The position numbers and the translations under genes were made by a program. Positions 54,201 to 61,786 of a stretch of 64,000 nucleotides of DNA are shown here, piece by piece; the first letter of the stretch is position 1; each line of letters opens with the position of its first letter. Origin of the DNA: Cellulophaga sp. F20128 (lineage in GTDB: Bacteria > Bacteroidota > Bacteroidia > Flavobacteriales > Flavobacteriaceae); assembly GCF_023015805.1 (NCBI RefSeq), contig NZ_JALKBA010000002.1, forward strand, positions 124,001-188,000, in the 5' to 3' direction. The notes under the pieces were generated by a model, which saw only the letters and a list, made by a program, of their open reading frames with translations, did no database searches and had not been told where the DNA came from.

Positions 54201-54566
54201 GAAAAATACTATGGAATGGGGCCTCGCGACGCGTACCCTGGGGATGAAGATCAAGGACAAATGAGTGCTTGGTACGTAATGAGCACGCTAGGTCTATTTC
54301 AAATGGATGGTGGTGCTGCTGTACATCCACAGTATGAATTGGGAAGCCCTAGGTTTGAAAAGGTAACCCTTCATCTTAGTGACACCTATTACGGAGGAAA
54401 AACCTTTGTAATAGAAGCTAAAAATGCCTCTCGAGAAAATAAATACATTCATTCCATACGTTTAAATGGGAAAAAGTTAAATACATGGAAATTTCCGCAA
54501 AAAGAACTGATCAAAGGAGGAAAACTTACTATGGAAATGAAAAATTTTCCAAATAAGGACTGGTAG
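51285..54566 (+). CDS. GH92-family alpha-mannosidase-like enzyme with an N-terminal rhamnogalacturonan-lyase-type module
   Basis: A 1093-residue exported protein. The hydrophobic segment IIALVFVVLGCSSQYALQAQ (about 43-62) is a signal peptide with a long N-region, so the true start may lie downstream of the ATG at 51285. Residues about 66-240 resemble the domain III/CBM-like module of family 4 polysaccharide lyases (IWGIGIHDDSAAEF, YVVG, DWPF, AVINGK, FPATELKKGNNEI, FDAISL). A linking sandwich follows. GH92 begins near 348 (YVDQFMGTSGSRW) and ends with the conserved GDEDQGQMSAWYV, which is GNDDxGQMSAWY in most members. GH92 enzymes are calcium-dependent exo-alpha-mannosidases; another axial linkage is possible here. 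Confidence 0.85.
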   Translation: MNFTWYTDKYLLDKFRCVLNTPVSIPYKTIAIQKNNISNFKKIIALVFVVLGCSSQYALQAQTNDLEPIWGIGIHDDSAAEFALNSNTYMDFVSSGFGGKDRYYVVGNSTTSEDWPFILPGPKDSFAGYGYWSGLALHQLPIYFELDKVTTKGVCTLVVHILEVSSKNAPLFRAVINGKAYSRQLLVGQSGSLPENISANPQTVSFSFPATELKKGNNEIVFQNMTGNWCVFDAISLVGPEGIGLGNPGNSIIKAVDFSTFEIGSNKKNSQALLVDIRQQEEPAEIRVIVDGKEFHKNMEAGHSVLEFYVPAVKTKGESKVSIYIDGKLKFNEILVRSPQKEITYADYVDQFMGTSGSRWMITPGPRNPMPMVQLGPNNEATVWKAGYEYQIENISGFNHTQEWTMSGFLMMPTVGFLQTQPGPEHHPDLGYRSRIDKKTEKAGIGKYSVDLTDYNIHVDLTATTRAGFQRYIFPESDVSRILIDAFPNAEYSYQNKETIITQISDKKIEGYVHHISDKTGYVLTQDYKMYFVLEFNKPIESMGGWTDKAESLKNLGHGLTYESIVDNVKEVKGSGKTGAFLNFKTKANDTILVRSSISLVSTENAWLNLEQEISAPFGWDFEKVVQKQKNVWNEYLGRIEIESDDYLQKVKFYTNFYRALSGRVAWGDVNGQWVDMNEDIQTFKDPNQRLCSGEFWNTFWNVQQLNQLIAPEFSSMQVKSLLEFYDKGGWLPKGIFGGEYTSVMVAEHGIPWIVGAWNAGIKDFDYKKAYEAMRHIQTTIPENSHSGGSRVGNESLVAYLKYGYVPLQTDIYQSYASNTLEYAYDDWCLAQAAKTLGHTSDYELFLSRSQNWRNIFDSKSGFMRPKNIDGTWHEPFSPYRTPGFVEGNAWQFSWFVPQDMDGLVGAIGRERFVMRLDSAMVQSQKVNFNALGDNFSKYPINHGNQPNMQSCYLFNYANAPWLTQKWARAIQEKYYGMGPRDAYPGDEDQGQMSAWYVMSTLGLFQMDGGAAVHPQYELGSPRFEKVTLHLSDTYYGGKTFVIEAKNASRENKYIHSIRLNGKKLNTWKFPQKELIKGGKLTMEMKNFPNKDW

Positions 54567-54655
54567 CGAAATTGTAAGTGCCAAGGTTTTAATACGAACA
54601 CGAAACGGAATAAAATAGAGTGGCTTTTTTGTGACTAAATTGATAGGTATAACAG

Positions 54656-56854
54656 ATGCATATAATGAATAAATCTATGGTGAGAATTAAATTAAGTTTT
54701 TTAATGCTACTTTGTAGCATTGGGGCATTTGCTCAAACCGAATCATCCTCCATAAAACAAATTAATTCGCTTCATAATAGCTGGTCGGAGACACCCGCGC
54801 GCATCCCAAATAATGTGGCTATTGATGCCCCATTGATGGGAAATGGCGATGTAACCATGAGTGTAGGATATAAAGAAAATAAATTACGTTACTACTTGTC
54901 TAAAAATGATTTTTGGAGATTACGGTCGCAATCTGATGATCTATCTGGGCCTCGCGTTGTTAGTTTTGTTGATATTCAAATAGACGGTTTTAATGAATCT
55001 GATTTTTCTGCAAAGCAATCTATCAAAAACGGACTCACCACTTGTTTGCTAAATAATGGTGCGCAAACCATTAAATCTAAATCTTGGGTGTCTGCAACAG
55101 ATAACTTATTGTTTATTGAATTGGAAGCGATAGATAAGGCGACTAAGGTTTCTATTAATTTAAGCGTGCCAGAAAATAAAAGAGCGGAAGTGAAAGAAGG
55201 GAAAGCAAAGGGTATTCATTGGCTTACCAGAGCTTTTGTTGATAGTGTAGATATACCAACAAAAGTAGCAGTTGCTTTAAAAATTAATAATCATAAGGAA
55301 AATAATGTAACGCTAGAAGTTGGAAAAAAATTAGTGATTGCCATAGCCGTTGAAAGTACCTTTAAGCAGGATGATCCTTTAAAATATGTTGTAGGTAAGG
55401 TAGCAAAAACGAATAATAAGGCAACCAAAAAACTCTTTCAGCAACATAATAAGTGGTGGAATACCTATTGGAGTATGTCTTCGATTTCCATTTCTGATCC
55501 AGTTTTAATGAAGGCGTATTATCAAGGACTTTATACGATGGCTGCTTGTAGTCGAGATCTTAAATTTCCGCCAGGAATATTTGGGTGGACAACTACAGAT
55601 AGGCCTAGATGGAATGGCGATTATCACTTGAATTATAATTTTGAAGCCCCTTTTTATGGCCTTTATGCTGCAAATAGATTAGAACAAGGGGAGCCACATG
55701 ATGCTCCGTTAATCGATTTTATGGCAAAAGGAGAAGCTTATGCAAAACAAATAACCCATGGCAGAGGTGTTTTGTATCCCGTGGGTATTGGTCCCTTAGG
55801 CACTGATGTTACTAAAAATCATCCCGCTCATAATAATTCGAAGGATACGGAAGAAGGAGGCTTGTTTTTTGGACAACGTTCTAATTCTGCCTATGGACTA
55901 ATTAACATGGCTCAATATTGGCGTAGTACATACGATACCGACTATGGTAGAAAAATTTACCCATATGCCTTAGCAGTTGTCAATTTTTGGGAGGACTATC
56001 TAAGGTTTGAAAATGGCAGATATGTGATTTATGGCGATGCTATCCATGAGGGATCCGGAGAAGATAAAAACCCTATTTTATCACTTGGGCTCCTCCGTAA
56101 TGCATTTGATTTAATAATCGACTTAAGTACTACATTAAAGGTAGATGAAGACCAACAAGAAGGATGGAAAAATATTTTAAGTAAATTGAGCGATTTTCCT
56201 GTCCAAACAAGAAACGGTAAAAAAGTATTCCGCTATACGGAAGAAGGCGTAGCATGGTGGAGTGGTAATGGATTAGGGATTCAGCAAATATACCCTGCCA
56301 ATGCTATAACACTAGATAGTGACCAGGAATTGTTGGTCGTTGCTCAGAATACGATTGATGAAATGCAACGATGGCATGATAGCAATACTAGCAGTAGTTT
56401 TTTTACCGCGGCTGTACGTGTTGGCTATAACCCTCAAAAAATTATGACAGAATTACGTAAATATGCACAACACACCTATCCTAATGGGTTTCAGCAGAAC
56501 AACCCACACGGAATTGAAAATAGTTGTACCGTAACCAATGCACTCAATGAAATGCTTTGCATGAGTGCTGGCAATGTAATTCGTTTGTTTAGTGTATTTC
56601 CCAAAGATCAAAATGCGAGTTTTAATAACCTAAGAACATGGGGTGCTTTTTTGGTATCTGCCAAATTAAATGATGGCATTATTAACCAAGTCAAAATTAA
56701 GAGTGAAAAAGGAAGGCCATGTACAATAATAAATCCATGGCCAAATAAAAAGGTGCTGTTGGTGCGAAATGGTAAAAAGGCCGAAACCCTTGAAGGAGAT
56801 AGGGTTACATTTCCTACGAATTTGAATGAAACTATTGAAGTCATCCAAATCTGA
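54656..56854 (+). CDS. GH95-like (clan GH-L type) alpha-glycosidase
   Basis: A 732-residue exported protein with a signal peptide ending at about residue 27 (IGAFAQ). Starts at 54656 or 54665 are both possible. The N-terminal sandwich has DAPLMGNGDVTMSVG (about 46-60) and YYLSKNDFWRL. The helical (alpha/alpha)6-like region has CSRDLKFPPGIFGWTT, YGDAIHEGSGEDKNP and NGLGIQQIYPANAI, and a C-terminal sandwich follows. This matches GH95-like/six-hairpin glycosidases, which include alpha-L-fucosidases and alpha-L-galactosidases. The catalytic acids cannot be assigned by eye and assignment to GH95 proper is uncertain. There is a gap of 89 bp to GH92. Confidence 0.75.
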   Translation: MHIMNKSMVRIKLSFLMLLCSIGAFAQTESSSIKQINSLHNSWSETPARIPNNVAIDAPLMGNGDVTMSVGYKENKLRYYLSKNDFWRLRSQSDDLSGPRVVSFVDIQIDGFNESDFSAKQSIKNGLTTCLLNNGAQTIKSKSWVSATDNLLFIELEAIDKATKVSINLSVPENKRAEVKEGKAKGIHWLTRAFVDSVDIPTKVAVALKINNHKENNVTLEVGKKLVIAIAVESTFKQDDPLKYVVGKVAKTNNKATKKLFQQHNKWWNTYWSMSSISISDPVLMKAYYQGLYTMAACSRDLKFPPGIFGWTTTDRPRWNGDYHLNYNFEAPFYGLYAANRLEQGEPHDAPLIDFMAKGEAYAKQITHGRGVLYPVGIGPLGTDVTKNHPAHNNSKDTEEGGLFFGQRSNSAYGLINMAQYWRSTYDTDYGRKIYPYALAVVNFWEDYLRFENGRYVIYGDAIHEGSGEDKNPILSLGLLRNAFDLIIDLSTTLKVDEDQQEGWKNILSKLSDFPVQTRNGKKVFRYTEEGVAWWSGNGLGIQQIYPANAITLDSDQELLVVAQNTIDEMQRWHDSNTSSSFFTAAVRVGYNPQKIMTELRKYAQHTYPNGFQQNNPHGIENSCTVTNALNEMLCMSAGNVIRLFSVFPKDQNASFNNLRTWGAFLVSAKLNDGIINQVKIKSEKGRPCTIINPWPNKKVLLVRNGKKAETLEGDRVTFPTNLNETIEVIQI

Positions 56855-57001
56855 TGATCATAAGTTGGTGTAACTTTTTTCAAAGTATAAACGGCAATTG
56901 GTTAAAATAATTTAACTAAGTGTTATTGCAATTATTCAGAGTAAAGGTGATTCACAGTAAGGGTGTTGTAGAATTATTATGTGTAAATAAAAATAGTCAT
57001 T

Positions 57002-58579
57002 ATGAATATTATTGAAAACCTTACCAATCTAGATTATATTGTTATTATAGGATACCTTATTGTTTTGTTGGGTATAGGGTTTTGGGCGAGTAAAAAATCG
57101 GATCAAAATGGCGGGGATTTATTTTTAGGTGGTCGCGAATTAAAATGGCACAATATAGGCTTGTCTATGTGGGGTACCAATGTAGGCCCTTCTATGTTAA
57201 TAGCAACTACAAGTTTAGCCTATTCTACGGGACTTGTTGGTGGTAATTTTTCGTGGTTGGCATTTCCTATTCTTTTACTTTTATCTAGAGTTTTTATTCC
57301 ACGTTATCTACAAGCCCAAATTCATACAACACCGGAATATCTAAGCTTTCGTTTTAATGAAACTACACGCGACATTGTAGCCGTTTATGCCTTGGTTTCT
57401 ATTTTGATACTTTGGCTGGGTGGGACTTTGTATGCAGGAGGAATTATTATTAGTCAAATGTTAGGTTGGCCACTTTGGGTTTCTGTTACAGTACTCATGG
57501 TTATTGCGATGAGTTTTACCATTGCGGGGGGCTTAACTGCTGTAGTTTATACCGATACTTTTCAAATGATTTTATTAATTATAAGCTCATTGTTTTTATT
57601 AATTTTAGGAATCGATGCCGTAGGAGGAGTACAAGTTTTATGGGAATCAACACCCAATCATTATTGGCAATTGTTATTGCCTGCTTCTGATGAAGTATAT
57701 CCATGGTACGCCTTACTTTTAGGATATCCCGTGATAGGAATTTGGTTTTGGTGTACAGATCAAACCATAGTGCAAAGGGCTTTGGGGGCAAAAAGTATAC
57801 AATCTGCACAAAAAGGAATTTTACTAACAGCTGGATTAAAAATCTTAGATACTTTTATTTTTGTTGTTCCGGGAATTGTTTGTTTTTTGCTATTTCCTAC
57901 CTTAGAAAATCCGGATGAAGCTTTCCTTAGACTTTCAATGGGGGTCTTGCCAGCAGGGTTATTTGGGCTTACCATATCTGTTATTTTAGCGGCTTTGATT
58001 AGTACAGTTGATTCAGGTTTAAATTCTTTAAGTACGGTGTTTACCTTGGATATTTACAAGAAAAAAATAAACCCAGGAATTTCAAAATCTAAAGAACGAC
58101 GAGTAGGGCAATGGGTAACGCTCTTTGGGGGATTTTTGGCTATTATTCTATCAGTTTTATTAGACAATGTAAATAAGGATTTATTTGGGTTGTTGCAATC
58201 TATCATTGGTTATTTAGCGCCACCCATGTCTGCTGTGTTTTTAATTGGGGCATTATGGAGCAAAGCAACCTCTAAAGCAGCTAACATCACCTTAATAGTT
58301 GGTTTTGTACTTTGCCTGTGTGTAGCTGTTGCAGATTTAGGAGCGTTTCCTTACCAAGGGTTTTTTCCGCCTTATATGTTAATGTCTTTCTATTTATTTG
58401 CCTTCTTAGCCATTCTGATGATTGTAATTTCATTGTGGACCAATAACGAAACTGAAAAAAGTAAGTTTTCGCCCCTCACTAAAGTATATGAGCAATTACA
58501 GTTATCGCCAACCTATTTGTGGGGTGGGTGGTTAATAATATCAATAATAATGATAAGCCTATATGTGTTTTTTAATTAA
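57002..58579 (+). CDS. Sodium/solute symporter (SSS/SGLT family)
   Basis: A 525-residue inner-membrane protein with about thirteen to fourteen predicted helices. SSS landmarks are VIIGYLIVLLGIGFWASK at the start, the FLGGRELKWHNIGLSMWGTNVGPSM region (about 41-65), the AGGLTAVVYTDTFQM segment (about 178-192) and the SVILAALISTVDSGLNSLSTVFT segment (about 325-347). It probably imports the monosaccharide released by the preceding hydrolases using the sodium gradient. It replaces the SusC/SusD and MFS importers more usual in such loci. The RhaM-like gene follows after ten bases. Confidence 0.92.
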   Translation: MNIIENLTNLDYIVIIGYLIVLLGIGFWASKKSDQNGGDLFLGGRELKWHNIGLSMWGTNVGPSMLIATTSLAYSTGLVGGNFSWLAFPILLLLSRVFIPRYLQAQIHTTPEYLSFRFNETTRDIVAVYALVSILILWLGGTLYAGGIIISQMLGWPLWVSVTVLMVIAMSFTIAGGLTAVVYTDTFQMILLIISSLFLLILGIDAVGGVQVLWESTPNHYWQLLLPASDEVYPWYALLLGYPVIGIWFWCTDQTIVQRALGAKSIQSAQKGILLTAGLKILDTFIFVVPGIVCFLLFPTLENPDEAFLRLSMGVLPAGLFGLTISVILAALISTVDSGLNSLSTVFTLDIYKKKINPGISKSKERRVGQWVTLFGGFLAIILSVLLDNVNKDLFGLLQSIIGYLAPPMSAVFLIGALWSKATSKAANITLIVGFVLCLCVAVADLGAFPYQGFFPPYMLMSFYLFAFLAILMIVISLWTNNETEKSKFSPLTKVYEQLQLSPTYLWGGWLIISIIMISLYVFFN

Positions 58580-58589
58580 AAAGAAAAGG

Positions 58590-59012
58590 ATGAAAAAAAT
58601 GATACAACTCACAGTAGTTTGCTTGGGATTGCTTATGACTAATGGTTGTAAAGAAAATGCAACTCATTTTGATGAATATGTATATGCCGTTCAGCTGGTT
58701 GATAATCCTATTAAACTTCAGGAATATTTAAAATTCCATGAAAAGGTTTGGCCAGAGGTGGAAGCTGGGTTTAAGGCGGCGGGGTATAAAAGTATTCGTA
58801 TGTACCGCTTTAAGAACTATGTTACTATGATTATACAAGTTCCTAAGGGAACAGATCTTGACAAAATCGGAAAAACAAAAGAATTACACACAGTTCGGGT
58901 TACGGAGTGGAATGCGATTATGGCGACCTATCAAAAAGGAATACCTGGTGCCAATGAAGGTGCAACTTGGGTAGCAATGGACAAAATGTATGAATTTAAA
59001 AGTGATAATTAA
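58590..59012 (+). CDS. L-rhamnose-mutarotase-like protein with export signal
   Basis: A 140-residue protein beginning MKKMIQLTVVCLGLLMTNGC: a basic start, a hydrophobic core and a possible lipobox with Cys20. The ATG at 58590 is preferred to an upstream one at 58563, which lies inside the symporter gene. The rest matches the RhaM/DUF718 fold of ferredoxin-like mutarotases, with the active-site-like pattern YLKFHEKVWPEVEAGFKAAG (His50, Trp54) followed by SIRMYRF. RhaM interconverts anomers of L-rhamnose and related sugars, normally in the cytoplasm. Here it appears to be a periplasmic lipoprotein, possibly presenting the right anomer to the symporter. Confidence 0.82.
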   Translation: MKKMIQLTVVCLGLLMTNGCKENATHFDEYVYAVQLVDNPIKLQEYLKFHEKVWPEVEAGFKAAGYKSIRMYRFKNYVTMIIQVPKGTDLDKIGKTKELHTVRVTEWNAIMATYQKGIPGANEGATWVAMDKMYEFKSDN

Positions 59013-59021
59013 GAAACGATA

Positions 59022-59918
59022 ATGGAAGTCGATTTAAAAGGGATAGAACGTGTTACTTTAGGGACTGCCGGATTAGGTGGTGCTTGGCGCCCGGTTGATT
59101 TGGATCAGTCTGTAGAAGCAATTCTTTATGCGTTGGAAGAAGGAATTACGCATTTAGATATGGCACCGGCGTATATGGACGCAGAATTAGTTGTTGGCCG
59201 TGCCTTGCAGCAATGGAAAGGGGAAGATCTATTTTTAAGTACAAAGATAGGCAAGCTTAGAGGTCGGGCAGATGAACAAAATCTTGTCGATTATAAAATA
59301 AACACCATAAAGTCTAGTCTAGCAACGAGTCTAGAACGCTTGAATAGAAATACTATTGACTTACTCTTTTTACATGAGCCAGAACTAATTCCAGCAGAGG
59401 CTATCCATGGGGTTGTTGATACCTTACTGTTCTTTAAGGATCAAGGTTCTGTCAAAAAAATAGGGTTGGGAGGGAAACCTTCTAAATTATTACGACCCTT
59501 TATAGAACAAGGACTTTTTGATGTAATAATGGATTTCAATGGCTATAATTTAGTGGAACAAAAGGCGCTAAAGGAAGACTTTCCGTTTTATAGAAAACAC
59601 CATTTAAAAATATATGAAGGTAGCCCCTTAATGATGGGGCTGTTAGGAAACCGTTTAGAAACCTATGCAAAAGACCCGCCTTCGTGGCTGCCATTAAAAA
59701 CAATAGCGCAAGCTGGTGAATTAAAGTTACTGGCAGTGGAAAATAATATGACATTGGCGACTATGGCACATCGGTATTTGTTGTTTAGCAATAACATTGA
59801 TAGAATGGTCATTGGGCCAGCCGTATTACAACAGCTAGAAGCAACCATACGTGATATAAAAATGGGGCCACTAGACAATTTACTATTAGAAAAGATACAT
59901 AAAATAATAAATATATAA
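59022..59918 (+). CDS. Aldo/keto reductase, probable sugar dehydrogenase
   Basis: A 298-residue cytoplasmic AKR with an (alpha/beta)8 barrel. The catalytic tetrad is complete: Asp46 and Tyr51 in LDMAPAYMDAE, Lys75 in STKIG and His118 in FLHEPE. Similar AKRs oxidise L-fucose, L-galactose or D-threo-aldoses to lactones with NAD(P). Position between a mutarotase and an enolase-superfamily enzyme supports aldose oxidation as the first step of a non-phosphorylative pathway. The substrate is inferred only. Confidence 0.88.
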   Translation: MEVDLKGIERVTLGTAGLGGAWRPVDLDQSVEAILYALEEGITHLDMAPAYMDAELVVGRALQQWKGEDLFLSTKIGKLRGRADEQNLVDYKINTIKSSLATSLERLNRNTIDLLFLHEPELIPAEAIHGVVDTLLFFKDQGSVKKIGLGGKPSKLLRPFIEQGLFDVIMDFNGYNLVEQKALKEDFPFYRKHHLKIYEGSPLMMGLLGNRLETYAKDPPSWLPLKTIAQAGELKLLAVENNMTLATMAHRYLLFSNNIDRMVIGPAVLQQLEATIRDIKMGPLDNLLLEKIHKIINI

Positions 59919-59922
59919 TTTC

Positions 59923-61059
59923 ATGAATACAAATAAGATTCTTAATGAACGCTTTTCAATCCGGGAAATACAGTGCAAGGTTTTAAAGCCAATAGTATTT
60001 CCTAGACCCTTTTACGACTCAACTATGGGGCCTTTTAGTTCTTACCAAACTACAATACTCACTTTAATAGATGAAAGTGGATTTTTAGGGGAAGTAGAGT
60101 TTCCTTTGTCTTGTATCTCTATATTTAAACAACATTTTGCACCGGTTTTATTAGCATCTAAGAATACCTTATATAAGGATTTATATATAAAAATGTTTTG
60201 GAGCATTAGAAATGAGGGATTTAGAGGTGAAGCAGCAAGAGCTTTGGGGTATTTAGATCGGATGTTCTATGATATAGCTTCAAGAAGAGCATCTATGCCT
60301 TTGCATCAATATTTAGGAGCTACAAGAAATTGGGCCAAATTATATGCATCAGGAGGCAGTACTGGATTGACAGATGCCGAGCTTGTTGAAGAATGTTTGA
60401 GCTTTAAAGAAGAAGGGTATAACGTGATAAAGATGAAGGCAGCGGGTGACTTTGGAACTCACCTAAAGGAAGATGTTAAGCGAATAGAAAAGGTGAGAAC
60501 TGCCTTGGGTAATGATATTCGACTGGCAGTTGATTTAAATCAAGCATTAACAGTTTCACAGGCAGTGGACTTCTGTTCCCGCATTGAAGATTTTAATATT
60601 GATTGGCTAGAAGAGCCAATTCATTCTGCAGATATCGAAGGAATGCAAGAACTAACATCAAAAACAAAGCTTTGCATATCATACGGTGAATCGGAAAGAA
60701 CCTTTTATCCATTCAAATCATTACTGAAAGCAGGAATTGGTCATTTTCAGCCAATTGGAAATAATATGATTTCAATTGATGAATTTAATACCGTTTGTGA
60801 AATAGCAACAACTAACGGACTTACACTTAGTTGTGGTTCATTTCCAAATGTAAACGCACAATTAATAGCTGCTCAAAAGGAAGAGGCTATGTGTGAGTAT
60901 TTGATACCATATCTAAAACCAATGGAACCCTATTATTCTGTTCAACCACTTATAAAGGAAGGAAAAGCTCATTTGCCAGAAATAGATGGTGTATCTGTTA
61001 GATTTGATTGGCAAAAAATTGAAAAGGAAAATTTAATTAGTGAAACTATAAAATTTTAA
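59923..61059 (+). CDS. Enolase-superfamily enzyme, probable sugar-acid dehydratase or cycloisomerase
   Basis: A 378-residue protein with the mandelate-racemase/muconate-lactonizing layout: an N-terminal capping domain (about 1-130) and a barrel. The Lys dyad is Lys170/Lys172 (VIKMKAAG); metal ligands are Asp204 (VDLNQ), Glu230 (LEEP) and Glu256 (YGESE). The usual QPD and following His of the His-Asp dyad are not present: the protein has FQPIGNN near 275-281 and LSCGSFPN near 302-309. Dehydration, epimerisation or cycloisomerisation of the acid made by the upstream AKR is likely. It starts four bases after the AKR stop and is the last gene of the cluster. Confidence 0.82.
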   Translation: MNTNKILNERFSIREIQCKVLKPIVFPRPFYDSTMGPFSSYQTTILTLIDESGFLGEVEFPLSCISIFKQHFAPVLLASKNTLYKDLYIKMFWSIRNEGFRGEAARALGYLDRMFYDIASRRASMPLHQYLGATRNWAKLYASGGSTGLTDAELVEECLSFKEEGYNVIKMKAAGDFGTHLKEDVKRIEKVRTALGNDIRLAVDLNQALTVSQAVDFCSRIEDFNIDWLEEPIHSADIEGMQELTSKTKLCISYGESERTFYPFKSLLKAGIGHFQPIGNNMISIDEFNTVCEIATTNGLTLSCGSFPNVNAQLIAAQKEEAMCEYLIPYLKPMEPYYSVQPLIKEGKAHLPEIDGVSVRFDWQKIEKENLISETIKF

Positions 61060-61187
61060 GTTGGAGGATTAGATAATTACCAGTAATCTAAGTTGGTTCA
61101 TAAATAAAACGATAAGAATATCCTTTTATTCAGATGGGAACTTAACTAAAGTGGTACCGGTTGAAATTAATTAAGGTTCACAGGGAT

Positions 61188-61221
61188 AAAAAAAGCTTCC
61201 GATTTTAAGGAGGCTTTTTTT
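61188..61221 (+). terminator. Terminator of the glycan cluster
   Basis: AAAAAAAGCTTCC (61188-61200) pairs with GGAGGCTTTTTTT (61209-61221) with one G-T wobble and an 8-base loop. The right arm supplies the T-run. Confidence 0.82.
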
Positions 61222-61344
61222 GTTTACTGCAAATCTTAAACTTGAACACAATTTGCTTTTTCTAAAATATTTTTCAGATTCATTTTTAAAATGCTACAAA
61301 TGCCAGTTCTGCTGATAAAAGATAAATTATTACATTTATAGGGG

Positions 61345-61378
61345 AACTCCCAGTTTTGGAGTTTTTGGTTTTTTTTCA
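61345..61378 (+). terminator. Second terminator-like hairpin
   Basis: AACTCC and GGAGTT form a 6-bp stem with a 7-base loop, followed by TTTGG and eight T. It has no gene directly upstream and could end a short unannotated RNA or act as a backup terminator. Confidence 0.45.
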
Positions 61379-61786
61379 AAAGTGATTACTTTTTTTTTAA
61401 TCATAGGTTGCGAAGGAATGCCATCTAAATAAGAGTAGTAGAAATAACAGTAATCACTTCACCGAAATGGTGTTCGGGACATCCAAAATTTAGGAATTTC
61501 ATAAATTCATAATATATTGTTAATTTACTTCTACTTTATTAATTTTTTTTTGCTCCTCTAATAGTTAATTATATCTTAGTCGGCTTATTGTCTTCGGAAC
61601 GAATGTTGGATATTTTACAGTGGAAAAACCATTTTTGTAGTGCTGAAATTTCAATTTTTAACCTTATATTGGTGTGTGTCTTTTAAGACTTTTGTGAATA
61701 CAGCAAAGGTTGAAAACCAGCAATTGAGTAGCGAAGACTTTTAACTGATGATTTAATTAATCCAATTATAAATTAAAGCGTAGAAC

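Larger units (their letters stand above)
61060..61786. other. 727-bp gene-free region with two terminator-like hairpins
   Basis: No convincing coding sequence on either strand. It contains the cluster terminator (61188-61221) and a second hairpin with T-run (61345-61378). The remainder is AT-rich with no recognisable promoter for nagB by the TAnnTTTG rule. Confidence 0.6.

Noticed and set aside
43835-56854. Type IX secretion C-terminal sorting domains on the glycosidases
   Set aside because: None of the five hydrolase-like proteins ends in the expected conserved sorting domain; they have lipoprotein or ordinary signal peptides instead.
42381-61786. Genomic island integrated at tRNA-Val, carrying the glycosidase cluster
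   Set aside because: No integrase gene and no repeat of the tRNA 3' end (TTCGAATCCTTCAGGG) was seen at the far side, and base composition does not visibly change.
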